A stretch of 64,000 nt of DNA. Source: Chryseobacterium sp. ON_d1 (GTDB taxonomy: Bacteria > Bacteroidota > Bacteroidia > Flavobacteriales > Weeksellaceae). A model generated the notes under the pieces. That model had not been told where the DNA came from and searched no databases. It was given only the letters and a program-made list of their open reading frames with translations. Shown here piece by piece: positions 26,419-36,220 of the stretch (position 1 is the stretch's first letter; each line of letters opens with the position of its first letter). The DNA is taken from positions 220,673 through 284,672 of the forward strand of contig NZ_BJTC01000007.1 in the NCBI RefSeq assembly GCF_006829085.1, given 5' to 3'. Both the position numbers and the translations under genes were made by a program.

Positions 26419-27462
26419 ATGGTCCAAAGTAAAATTAAAATCATCCGGATAACAATTCTGTTATTATTCTTCTTTACTAACAGCTTTGCGCAAAGCTATA
26501 GTGATTCTTTAGCATATGAACGATTAAAATACGTACAGGATGTAAAAAACTTTATTGCCCAAAGAGTATGGAAGGATTTTGAAAATAATCGGGTAACACA
26601 GATATATTTTACCGAATCATACAGTTATTTTTTCACTGCAGATCCCAAGGTTTTGGAAAAGGTAAAGCAAAAGACCACTCCGCTAAAAGGAATTGACATG
26701 ATTAAGTCCGAACGTATTGATAAAAATCCTTTTCACATGGAGACTGCTGCAGAGTTTACGGACAGCACGGCATTGTATTATCAGAAACCTATTGTAATTT
26801 TCAGCGACTTTGAAACGGCAAAAGAATATGTAAGTGACCTGCAAAATCTGCAAAAATGGGCGTCAATGGTTGTTCATGAGCTTTTTCATGGATATCAGCT
26901 ACAACATACCGCAACTGTAAAATACAGTAATCAGATTATCCATTTAAGGGGAAGTCAATTACAGAAAATATATCTTGAACAAAAATGGTTTGCTGAAAGT
27001 ATAAAAGCTGAAAACAACCTGCTAATCAATTTATTAAAAGTGAAATCCAAAAAAGAACTGCAAAAAGGACTGGTACAATACATATCACTTCGCGAAGCAA
27101 GACAGAAAAAAGCAGAATCTATCCTGGAGGGCTTCAGTATCAATGAGAACTTTTATGAGAAAATCGAAGGGAGCGCAAAGTACGTTGAACTGGCTTTATT
27201 GGAAAATTATAGGTATTTTCCGGAAAACGAGTTCATTTTAACAAATGACAGTGCTTACAAGAAGAATGCTTATCAGAATTTTAAACTTGATGAAGAGCCT
27301 TGGCAATATCAGACTGAGGGTATCAATTACTTTTATTCTACTGGATATAATTTGATAAGAATTCTTGATAAATTGAAAGTCGATTATAAATCAAATTTTT
27401 TCAATACCAATACTACGCCCTATGGAATATTAAAAGCCCACCTAAAAATAAAATTACCATAA
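26419..27462 (+). CDS. Secreted putative zinc metalloprotease-like protein (HExxH)
   Basis: 347 residues with a signal peptide (ILLLFFFTNSFAQ). A HELFH sequence at residues 153-157 in SMVVHELFHGYQLQH fits the HExxH zinc-binding motif in a hydrophobic helix context. A third ligand may be Glu in IEGSAKYVELALLE, as in gluzincin-like families. I do not recognise a named family. The secreted location and the neighbouring glycosidase genes fit a degradative role, but activity is inferred from the motif only. Confidence 0.65.
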   Translation: MVQSKIKIIRITILLLFFFTNSFAQSYSDSLAYERLKYVQDVKNFIAQRVWKDFENNRVTQIYFTESYSYFFTADPKVLEKVKQKTTPLKGIDMIKSERIDKNPFHMETAAEFTDSTALYYQKPIVIFSDFETAKEYVSDLQNLQKWASMVVHELFHGYQLQHTATVKYSNQIIHLRGSQLQKIYLEQKWFAESIKAENNLLINLLKVKSKKELQKGLVQYISLREARQKKAESILEGFSINENFYEKIEGSAKYVELALLENYRYFPENEFILTNDSAYKKNAYQNFKLDEEPWQYQTEGINYFYSTGYNLIRILDKLKVDYKSNFFNTNTTPYGILKAHLKIKLP

Positions 27463-28584
27463 AACATTCTAGTACATAGATGATCTTCAATAAATCAGCA
27501 GATCATCCGGCTGCTTTCTGCAGGAAAAATATTTATGACCTTATATTGTGCAAAATAAAGCCAGATACCGAATAAAAACTATCAGTGAATATCACAAGAT
27601 AAGAAGGTTACCCAAACCGCAAAATCTTTTGATAAATAATGGACTGTGCTAATATCGACATACTTTCACGCAAAGGTCTATTAGGGAAACTTTTATATGG
27701 ATTTATTTAATCCTGATTTTTAATGTTATTCTGTACCGCCAGATCACTGAATTTTATTTATAATCAACAGTCTTAATCGATCCTCATGTTGATCTGCCCA
27801 TTGACCTAAAGCTCCCACCAAGGGAATGAAGCTTTCTCCAAACTCAGTAAGAGAATATTAAACTTTTGGTAGGACAACCGGATAAATAATTTTTGAAACG
27901 AGTTCATCGCCCTCCGGTTCTTTCAGTTGAATATTCACAATCCTCGGTGATGCATCTGGTATTTACGCTGCAGTTCACTTGGATCAAATCAACTTTCTTA
28001 TACTTAGGCTGAAACAAGATATATTAACCTCATTGGCCAGCGAGTTGAAATTTTCCTGCAGGTCTTTTTTAGTTACAGTTTCCCTATTGTACATTTGATT
28101 CTTCTTATGGAGTTTTAATGGCCGGACTATATCATAATGCCGGCAAAAAGAGGAAGTTTCATCTCTGGCTCAATGTAAAAATAAAGGCATGAGAAGCAAA
28201 CCCTACAATAGAGAAGTAAGCATGGACCAATTTATAAAAAGCCTTAAACCCAAATCTTCATTTTAGCAATTAAAACTTATTTTAAAAACTCTTTTATATA
28301 AAAAGAATTTTTGTATATATTTATAAATGTAAAAAACACACTTATAATAAATTTAAAATACATTGCTTTTACAATAAGAGTTGGGTCTGTTAGTAATCGT
28401 ATGAAATAATAGTTTTAGAAGTAATGTGTGCAAAATGCATTGCTGGAATAAGTGTCAGAAATTTAAAGATCGCTTGCAAAAAAAGAGATAAATGAAAGTG
28501 TCTTTCTCTCAACCTGTATAACATACAGTTCATGTACGTAATGTAAGCGTTTATTCGATAGTCAATTATGTAAAAACGAATATT
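27463..28584. other. 1.1-kb region holding one decayed regulator
   Basis: Apart from the HxlR remnant at 27744-27985 I see no gene. On the minus strand from the ATG near 28094 a short open frame (MYNRETVTKKDLQENFNSLA) runs about 38 codons and may be a fragment of another gene. The last 350 bases are AT-rich and precede the GH43 gene, so its promoter should lie there. Confidence 0.4.
27744..27985 (-). pseudogene. HxlR-family transcriptional regulator remnant
   Basis: Reading leftward, the translation gives PSELQRK, a one-base frameshift, IPDASPRIVNIQLKE, GDELVSKIIYPVVLPKV, an in-frame TAA, then YSLTEFGESFIPLVGALGQW and ADQHEDRLR. These are the consecutive conserved parts of the HxlR winged-helix domain. 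The Lys-Ile junction needs one extra A, and the stop replaces the usual Glu of KVEYSLTE. The N-terminal ~45 residues, including the GKW motif, are gone. With a frameshift, a stop and a truncation this is a true pseudogene rather than a sequencing error. Confidence 0.85.
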
Positions 28585-29955
28585 ATGAGAAAAGCGCTGA
28601 ACTTAATGATTTTTGTAGGATTTTTTCAAATCAGCTTTGCTCAAAATCCAATTATCCAAACCAAGTATACTGCAGACCCGGCGCCAATGGTTTATAAGGA
28701 TACGGTCTATCTTTATACGAGCCATGATGAGGACGATGCTTTCGGATTCAAAATGAAAGACTGGTTATTATACACTTCTAGAGATATGGTCAATTGGAAA
28801 GACCACGGTGTAGTGGCTTCGCTCAAAGATTTTAAATGGGTAAATACCGACAACGGTGCCTGGGCACCACAGGTTGTTGAAAGAAACGGTAAATTCTATA
28901 TGTATTGTCCAATGCCGAACAATATGGGGATTGGTGTTTTAGTGGCGGACAGTCCCTATGGTCCTTTCACCAATCCTATTGGCAAGCCTTTGATCAAAAA
29001 TTCTCTGGATGATATCGATCCCACAGTTTTAATTGACGATGACGGGCAGGTTTACCTGTACTGGGGAAATCCGAATCTTTGGTATGCTAAACTGAATGAA
29101 GATATGATATCTCTTGCCGGACCAATCACCAAAGACCCTTCGTTTGCGAAGGTGAAAGACCAGCCAGATCCTTTCAGATATCAGGAAGGACCTTGGGTTT
29201 GGAAAAAAAATAACCATTATTATATGGCTTACGCATCAAAATGTTGTCCGGAAGGAATTGATTATGCAATGGCAAAATCACCTATCGGACCCTGGAATTA
29301 TGGAGGCGTGATAATGGATGGCGACCAGAGATCCAACGGAAATCATCCCGGTATTATAGATTTCAAAGGTAAATCTTATGTTTTCGGATTCAATCATATG
29401 CTTAGAATGCAGACCATGAGCAAGCATTATGAACGTCGGTCTGTTAGTGTCACAGAAATTACCTACAATGCAGATGGAACCATTCAGAAACTTCCTTTCT
29501 GGACCACGGATGGTGCAAAAAGAGTAGGTAATCTGGATCCTTTTAAAAAAGTTGAAGCAGAAACGATGGCTTATAGCGAAGGTCTGAAAACAGAAATGGT
29601 CACAGAATGGGAACGCAATCAACCCTATAACAGAGGAAAAAAAATCACAGATCGTATCATAGTTGCCTCAATTAACAATGGTGATTATATTAAAATCCAG
29701 GGAGCAAATTTTTCCAAAGGCGTCAAATCTTTGGATGTGAATGTTGCTTCTCTCTATGGAGGAAAAATAGAGATACGTTTAGATTCTCTTAATGGGCCTG
29801 TGCTTGGTGTTGTTAACGTTACAGGAAAAGGTGAGGGTGACTTATATAAGACCATTAATACACCTCTGAAAAGTGTAAAAGGAATCCACGATTTGTATTT
29901 TGTTTTTAAGGGAGAAAAAGACCTGTTCTATTTCGACTGGTGGAAATTTAATTGA
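28585..29955 (+). CDS. Secreted glycoside hydrolase family 43 with C-terminal CBM6-like domain
   Basis: 456 residues. A signal peptide ends at SFAQ. The five-bladed propeller has the GH43 acids in place: Asp31 in YTADPAPM (base), Asp in LDDIDPTVLID (pKa modulator) and Glu in RYQEGPWVWK (acid). The C-terminal ~130 residues (VEAETMAYSEGLKTE to LFYFDWWKFN) look like a CBM6 beta-sandwich. The likely activity is beta-xylosidase and/or alpha-L-arabinofuranosidase on arabinoxylan. A GH98 lies 2.4 kb downstream with a regulator gene between them, suggesting a small hemicellulose or mucin-type glycan region, but no SusC/SusD pair is present. Confidence 0.92.
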   Translation: MRKALNLMIFVGFFQISFAQNPIIQTKYTADPAPMVYKDTVYLYTSHDEDDAFGFKMKDWLLYTSRDMVNWKDHGVVASLKDFKWVNTDNGAWAPQVVERNGKFYMYCPMPNNMGIGVLVADSPYGPFTNPIGKPLIKNSLDDIDPTVLIDDDGQVYLYWGNPNLWYAKLNEDMISLAGPITKDPSFAKVKDQPDPFRYQEGPWVWKKNNHYYMAYASKCCPEGIDYAMAKSPIGPWNYGGVIMDGDQRSNGNHPGIIDFKGKSYVFGFNHMLRMQTMSKHYERRSVSVTEITYNADGTIQKLPFWTTDGAKRVGNLDPFKKVEAETMAYSEGLKTEMVTEWERNQPYNRGKKITDRIIVASINNGDYIKIQGANFSKGVKSLDVNVASLYGGKIEIRLDSLNGPVLGVVNVTGKGEGDLYKTINTPLKSVKGIHDLYFVFKGEKDLFYFDWWKFN

Positions 29956-30255
29956 ATATTATAAAAAGTACTAAAGTGTAAAAATTATGTTGTTACAATA
30001 ATGAAAAAGTTGATGAGCTTGAGAGTTTGTTGATGTAATCAGTTGAAGGCTTTAATTTGACAATCCTTTAAAAAAATTGTTTCAGGACATTAGATAATTT
30101 TATATTTACTACAGCGAAAAATTAAATTTAAGATAACTTGGGGATACAGAAAGTTTTTCGGAATTATATTATTAATACTTTTTCGTAATTTTGTAGGTAC
30201 TTTAACACTACCTTCCTTTAATATTTACACAGATACTTCTCGTATTTAAAAGAGC
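29956..30255. other. Intergenic, no supported gene
   Basis: 300 AT-rich bases between the GH43 gene and the TPR-HTH gene. No terminator-like hairpin was found. Confidence 0.35.
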
Positions 30256-31702
30256 ATGAAACACCTAGCTAGGGCAATTTTACTTTTTGTTTTTATCATT
30301 GGGGAAAGCGTGAACGCGCAGACCAAAAAAGACCTAAAAAATAAAGTTATTTCAAATTCAAACCTTTTTAAAACTAATATTGATAATGCTTATTTAGAGT
30401 TACATTCTTTGTTGAAAGAGTCTCAACAATTAAAGGATTCACTTTCTGAGTTAAAAATTCTTGATAGAAAATGCCGATATTTTTACCGTAAAAATACGTT
30501 GGATAGCCTCATAATTTCTTCGGAAAAACTCCAAAAAAGATCGAGGGAATATAATAATGTGTACTATGAAGCAATGTCCGATATATATGGCTGAAACGTA
30601 TTCGATGAATGAATTTCATGATAAAGCAATCAGTTATTTAAGTTCGGCATATGACCTGCTGCAAAAGGAAAATCCGAAAAGTGAGAAAATATTTTATGCA
30701 AAGGCAAACGTCTTGAGCAGTTTTGCCAACATTTACTTAGACAAAAACGAACCCAGAAATGCTGCCAAAAAGGTATTTGAAGAAATACAGAGTGGAAGCG
30801 AGATTAAGGATACTGAAGAGCGAAAGAGATTTCAATATTTAAACTATTCCAATCTCAGCAATATCTATTCTCAGCTGGATGTAGATTCGGCTTATCGTTA
30901 TGCGGTGACATCGATACGGTTAAAAGCTAAAAATTTTCCGGACGATCAGTCTATGATGATTAATTACTCAGTCATTGGACTTTATTTTAAGAAAAAGAAA
31001 AATTATCAAGCCGCCATTTCTAATTTTCACAAAGCTCTTTATGTCAATAAGATCAATGGTACCGATCTCAATATGAATGCAGTTTATAAGTCTTTACAGG
31101 AGATCTACCATAATTTAAATATAAAGGACAGCGCTACTTTCTATCAAAACAAAATAAAAGAATATGATCTTCAAGCCCTCAGCAGCAAGTACAATTCACT
31201 ACAGGAGGTGATAAACAGGGATAAAAAGGAAGAAAAAAAGCCTTTAAAAAAGTACCTTGTCTGCATTTTTATCGGATTGTGTGCTATCAGTTGTATTACC
31301 ATTTACTTCGTTAAAAGAAAGGGAAAAAGCACGAATGAAGTTTTTAATTCTGAAACAGTTTCGCCTATACACCTATTACCTGAATCCGTTTCAACTGAAC
31401 CCATTTTACCTGAGACCTATCATCATCTTATTGACCTTTTGGAAAAGAAAGATCCTGCCTTTATGTTCGCTTTCGAAAAAGTATATCCTAAATTCCGTGA
31501 AAATCTTCTGGCAAAGAATGCAGAACTTCAGCTATCAGAAATAGAATTTTGCGCTCTTTTGAAAATTCAGTTAACCACCAAAGAAATAGCTAAATATACT
31601 TTTATAGAAATCCGTACAGTACAAAACAAAAAATATAAGCTTCGGAAAAAATTTGAAATTCCTACAAATCTTGATATTTATACCTGGATTAATCAGTTTT
31701 AA
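30256..31702 (+). pseudogene. TPR-HTH membrane regulator, split by a 2-bp shift in an AT repeat
   Basis: Two frames (30256-30594 and 30557-31702) form one protein of about 480 residues. It has a signal peptide (FIIGESVNAQ), TPR-like helical repeats, one TM helix (YLVCIFIGLCAISCITIYFV) and a C-terminal LuxR-like helix-turn-helix (LSEIEFCALLKIQLTTKEIAKY and VQNKKYKLRKKF). This is a common Bacteroidetes one-component layout. The frames meet at 30581-30588, a run of four AT units in a gatatatatgg context; with five AT units the frame is continuous (EAMSDIYMAETYS). No other lesion was seen, so this may be a recent slippage, a phase-variable switch or an assembly error. It lies between GH43 and GH98 and may regulate one of them. 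Confidence 0.75.
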
Positions 31703-32353
31703 TATAATATATAAAATGCTATTTTATTAAACTATATGTAATCTTCTTATTCATTTTAAAATATTGCTAAAGAAAAAAAATGTTACTCGTTATACCGTAC
31801 TTTTAATATTGCAATTTGCTTAAATATTACTCATCAGATACGTTTATTTAATTAGAAAAGTATATGATGAGTATGTAAAGTGATTACAATGCTTCACCAA
31901 AAGGAGATGTTTTTATCATCATCATCATACATTTGTAATGATTTCTTGTTTTAGAAAATCAGAAGAAATAAACTCTTTTAGCATTTCTAAAAAATCACAC
32001 TAATTTTTAACAATATTTAAATCGAATTAAATGTCGAAAAACTTTTTTTTCAGCCAACTCCCAGGCATGGGAAAATGCAGACGGTACCGATATTATCATT
32101 ATAAGTGGTTCCAGTTATAGCAAGCTTCTGATTGATGCTTTCTGAAACTATTGAGTTTCTTATGATCGCATTTCTGTACCACAAGCTCCCTTCAAAAATG
32201 TATTGGTTTTTCAGGATCTTATCTAGAGGACAGGATCGGAAGCCCTTAACAGAGCATTTTTCTGATGAGCTTTTAATTATAGTATGGTCATTCAAATTTG
32301 TTTGTCCAACCTGGACAAGCGTTAAAACTATCATTAACCAAAATAAATATATT
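31703..32353. other. Intergenic with a possible short gene remnant
   Basis: 650 bases. Around 32057-32143 a plus-strand frame reads SQAWENADGTDIIIISGSSY then SKLLIDAF before a TGA. It looks coding in composition but has no start, and I do not recognise it. The reading frame of the GH98 ORF is open back to 32132, but that extension lacks a signal peptide and is not used. Confidence 0.35.
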
Positions 32354-35317
32354 ATGAAAAAGGTAAGCATTCTTCATCTGAGAGAAAAGATCTGTCAGGC
32401 GGCTCTAAATTTGCTGTTACTTCTGGCATTTTTATCCGCAAATCCGGTATTTTCGCAAAATACAGTTCCGCTGCGCAGGACAGTGTCCCCTCAGCAGCCT
32501 ATGTACTTGGTCCATATCGACACATGGAACTATGCCAATCCCCAAAAGATCATCGATCTGATTCCCGTCGAGATACGACCTTATGTTGTCATGAATATCT
32601 CTCTTTCCATAAGCCATGATGTGCCGACATCAAGATTCAAGGTCGCAGAGTATGGATATGAAGTGGCAAAATCATGGCTGCGTGTCTGTGCCGAGAACAG
32701 GATGTGGGCCATGATCCAATGCTCCAGTGGTGGCTTTACTCAATTCTCAGATACCGATCTGTCAGTATATGAGGACTTTTACAAAAATTACCCAAATTTC
32801 CTTGGATTCAATTATGCAGAACAGTTTTGGGGATTTGATGATGCCATAGATCCCCTCTCTCCAAGCTGGAGCTCAAGGATAGCGCATTTTACCAATCTTC
32901 TGCAATTGTCCAACAAATATGGTGGATACCTTGTGGTAAGCTGGTGCGGGAATCAGTGGTCACCGAGTATTAACCCGATTGGTATGTTGAAAAGAAATCC
33001 ACAGTTTGCGGCAGCATGTGCCCAGTATAAGCAAAATTATATCTTATGCGAGAAGTATACCACCCGAAGCTATAAATTTGATATGGAAAGCCTGGCACTA
33101 GGAACTTATCTTTCAGGATATAGTGGTAACTACGGTATCCGTTATGATGATACAGGCTGGTATGATGACGATGGCAACCATGCCGGTTTTACGATGGCCA
33201 CCGCGGGAGCACCGGTACTGGAGCACGCCATGCTTACCGGGCAGACGGTAATTGATGGTCCGGAACTGATATGGACACAATGCTTCAGAGAACTTTCGTC
33301 AGCGATCACCTCGGATGGTTACAGGGAGAGAAAATGGGGCACTTACGACCAGTTCAACAACGTAAGCATTGATCTGTTTCGAAAGATCATTGACGGGCAT
33401 GTGAGGATTCCTACACGCCAGGAAGTGATCAACCGTACAAAAGTAGCTATTGTCAATAATGTAAGCTCAGGCAACGGTGATGCGATCTATAGTTCACCAC
33501 AAACTCTTTTTGATGGACTGTACAGAATGGATAATGACGGAACTTATCAGAATAACCTAAACTTTTTCAAGAAATCCGGAAGGTATCCCACCATTCCTAC
33601 GGTTTTTCAGCTCAACGACAATGTTGCCAACTCATTCCAGATCAAGGTCAACAAATCGGACTATAGCTCGAGATGGCCGACAACAGACAGTAAGATAACA
33701 GAGCTTAATAATCTGTTTCCCCAGGAATATACTGGGAATATCTATGCAGGTCGACATGAAAATGGGTGGGTCGTTTACAATCCGTTCAGAAACGGGCAAC
33801 AAGCAACAGCAAACATTCCCTTTAAGTACAATACCAGCGAATCCATCGACCTGACCCTGTCCCAGTATACCTCTGGAGTGATAAAGGAGACGGCCAACCA
33901 ACTTAAGATATATCTGAATAATTTCGACAATATTCTGAATACGGGATTGAAAACAGATGTTATCAGGATACACGGCAGCAGTTCAAAGCCGACATGGTCT
34001 TTCACAGACCGTGCAGCGCACCAGCCGAGCAATGTGACGGAAAGCTGGTCCGGAGGAATTCTGACCTTGACGATTGCCCACAACGGTCCGCTGGATATTA
34101 CGTTAAACTGTTCCGGAAATTTCACAGGAAGGCTGACAAAGTTTACACCATCCAACATTGTAGTACCCGCACTGCCACCAATGTACCTGGGTACAAGACA
34201 GTACGAAATGGAATGCCTAGAATATAAAAATATAGGGCCAATCACCACGAGTGGTTATAACGGCAATATCAGAAATTATCACGGACAGGGATATATTCAG
34301 TTTGGGACGAATTCGGCTGCGGCTGTCCGAGAAAGTTTGACCAACATCAATGGCGGAAACTATACTTTACAGATAAGGTATTTGCTTGAAAGCGGCAGAG
34401 TTGACAATGTTGGATTATTCGTCAACAATTCCCAGGTGGCCACAATAGGTTTCACCTCCACAGGATCATTAAGTACATGGAATACTGTAGCACAGAATAT
34501 TACATTGAATCCCGGAACCAACACCATTGAACTGAGAGCCCTTTCTTCCAATACCGATCTACTGTATCTGGATGAGATGACAATCGCGCCTGCTAATGCC
34601 GGACAGGAGATCTGGCTTGAGGCAGAGTGTGGCAACGTAGGGTCATTATGGCAGGTCCCGCAGAGCAGTACAGCTTCCTGGGGAAGATATATCACGATCA
34701 CTGCAGGAAATAACAGTCTCAATAATGCTCCTTCGAATAATGAAGGTATTGCAACATACAATTTCAATGTTGGAGTGTCCGGGAACTACAATATATGGGG
34801 AAGATTGCGCGCGCCTAGTGCCGATGATGATTCTTTTTGGGTGAAGGTTGATAATGGGAATTGGCAAAATATGAACGGACTGAAGTCTTCAAACGTATGG
34901 GACTGGGATGTGCTGGCCACAGCAAATCTTAGCGCAGGAAGCCACACCCTGCAGATCGGTTATCGTGAAGACGGAACGAATCTGGATAAGTTGTACATTG
35001 GAACCAATTATCCAACAGAATATGGCGGGAATTCGACAAACTGTCAGTCGCTTTTAGCTGTAAAAATTCCTGCATTACCTATGGCTGAGACTGTTATATA
35101 TCCAAATCCGGCAAAAAATGAGCTTAATGTTAGATATGGATATGGCGTTGCAGTTGGTGATGCAATTGATATTTATAGCACAGGAGGTCATTTGGTGCTT
35201 CATTCAAAGGTCGTAAATCCAAGATCTGAAAAATTGGTAATTGCTAAGTTACCAGCGGGGGGGTATCTTATAAAAATTGGGCAAAGTAATAAGTCTTTGA
35301 AATTTATAAAAGAATAG
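32354..35317 (+). CDS. Secreted glycoside hydrolase family 98 with CBMs and T9SS sorting domain
   Basis: 987 residues from the ATG at 32354, chosen because it gives a signal peptide (LLLLLAFLSANPVFSQ). Residues ~45-370 match the GH98 catalytic domain as I know it (PMYLVHIDTWNYANPQKI; NFLGFNYAEQFWGFDDAID with candidate acidic residues; WCGNQWSP). A GH98 C-terminal beta domain follows, then two carbohydrate-binding-like sandwiches (YEMECLEYKNIGPI; IWLEAECGNVGS), and a T9SS type A domain at the end (AETVIYPNPAKNELNV to LKFIKE). Known GH98 enzymes are endo-beta-galactosidases or endo-xylanases. Given the GH43 nearby a xylan-type substrate is plausible but not proven. Its stop lies 28 bases before an Argonaute fragment. 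Confidence 0.85.
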   Translation: MKKVSILHLREKICQAALNLLLLLAFLSANPVFSQNTVPLRRTVSPQQPMYLVHIDTWNYANPQKIIDLIPVEIRPYVVMNISLSISHDVPTSRFKVAEYGYEVAKSWLRVCAENRMWAMIQCSSGGFTQFSDTDLSVYEDFYKNYPNFLGFNYAEQFWGFDDAIDPLSPSWSSRIAHFTNLLQLSNKYGGYLVVSWCGNQWSPSINPIGMLKRNPQFAAACAQYKQNYILCEKYTTRSYKFDMESLALGTYLSGYSGNYGIRYDDTGWYDDDGNHAGFTMATAGAPVLEHAMLTGQTVIDGPELIWTQCFRELSSAITSDGYRERKWGTYDQFNNVSIDLFRKIIDGHVRIPTRQEVINRTKVAIVNNVSSGNGDAIYSSPQTLFDGLYRMDNDGTYQNNLNFFKKSGRYPTIPTVFQLNDNVANSFQIKVNKSDYSSRWPTTDSKITELNNLFPQEYTGNIYAGRHENGWVVYNPFRNGQQATANIPFKYNTSESIDLTLSQYTSGVIKETANQLKIYLNNFDNILNTGLKTDVIRIHGSSSKPTWSFTDRAAHQPSNVTESWSGGILTLTIAHNGPLDITLNCSGNFTGRLTKFTPSNIVVPALPPMYLGTRQYEMECLEYKNIGPITTSGYNGNIRNYHGQGYIQFGTNSAAAVRESLTNINGGNYTLQIRYLLESGRVDNVGLFVNNSQVATIGFTSTGSLSTWNTVAQNITLNPGTNTIELRALSSNTDLLYLDEMTIAPANAGQEIWLEAECGNVGSLWQVPQSSTASWGRYITITAGNNSLNNAPSNNEGIATYNFNVGVSGNYNIWGRLRAPSADDDSFWVKVDNGNWQNMNGLKSSNVWDWDVLATANLSAGSHTLQIGYREDGTNLDKLYIGTNYPTEYGGNSTNCQSLLAVKIPALPMAETVIYPNPAKNELNVRYGYGVAVGDAIDIYSTGGHLVLHSKVVNPRSEKLVIAKLPAGGYLIKIGQSNKSLKFIKE

Positions 35318-35344
35318 TCTTTGCTATCATTAATAAAATACTGA

Positions 35345-36220
35345 GACTCTCTTGCGCTCCAGATGTATGCAAAACTAGGTGGGACTCCTTGGGTTTTACC
35401 ATCGCAGCGATCAGTTGACAGGGAGATAATAATTGGAATTGGCCATAGTTGGTTAAGGAAAAATCAATACATGGGAGCAGAACAGAATAGAGTAGTAGGT
35501 ATAACAACCTTTATGTCCGGTGATGGGCAATATTTGCTTGGTGATAAAGTAAAGGATGTAGCATTCGAAAACTACTTTGATGAGCTGCTTAAAAGTCTGA
35601 AGCAGTCTATTGTTCGACTTTCAAGTGACCAAGGATGGGTGAACGGTAACACAGTCCGTCTGATCTTCCATATTTTCAAGCCCATAAAAAACACAGAATT
35701 TGATGTGGTAAGTCAATTAGTTAGGGACATTCCTCAGTATAATATAAAGTTTGCTTTTGTCACTATTGGTAATACCCACCCCCACATTTTATTTGATAAA
35801 AATCAGCCAGGAATTACAAAATATGGAAGTAGTGAGATTAAAGGACAATATGTACCAGCCAGGGGATGCAATGTTATTCTTGATGAAAGAACATGCATTG
35901 TCCAAATGTTAGGTGCTAGTGAACTAAAAACCTCTAAACAAGCAATGAGCAGACCTGTCTTAATAACGATAAGAGTTCCGCAAGGTAGCTACAATAGTGA
36001 TGATCTGAATAATTTGTTATTTTACGATTTAAGTTACATAACGCAGCAGATATTCTCTTTTACCTATTTGTCGTGGAGGAGTTTTTTACCAGGAGAAGAA
36101 CCCGCAACCATGAAATATTCTAATCTGATTTCAAAATTGCTTGGAAAAATGAGGAACGTGCCCAACTGGGATGCAGATACGTTGAATTATGGATTAAAAA
36201 GAAAGAAATGGTTCCTATAG
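35345..36220 (+). pseudogene. Prokaryotic Argonaute PIWI-domain half, 5'-truncated
   Basis: The ORF has an ATG at 35363 (285 residues); the frame opens after a TGA at 35342-35344 with family-like residues (LALQ) before the ATG. It carries successive PIWI landmarks of prokaryotic Argonautes: MYAKLGGTPWVLP, REIIIGIGHSW, VVGITTFMSGDGQYL, TVRLIFHIFKP, QMLGASELKTSKQ and FTYLSWRSFLPGEEPATMKYS. In the first motif the catalytic Asp position is Gly (IGIGHS), so the domain should not cut nucleic acid, as in long-B and short pAgos. The N, PAZ and MID parts are absent, and the GH98 stop is only 28 bases before the break, so the 5' part was lost by rearrangement. The start of the next gene overlaps this one by 13 bases. 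Confidence 0.75.

Noticed and set aside
32050..32370. 106-codon minus-strand ORF upstream of GH98
   Set aside because: It overlaps the GH98 signal-peptide region on the opposite strand and has no conserved-looking segment.
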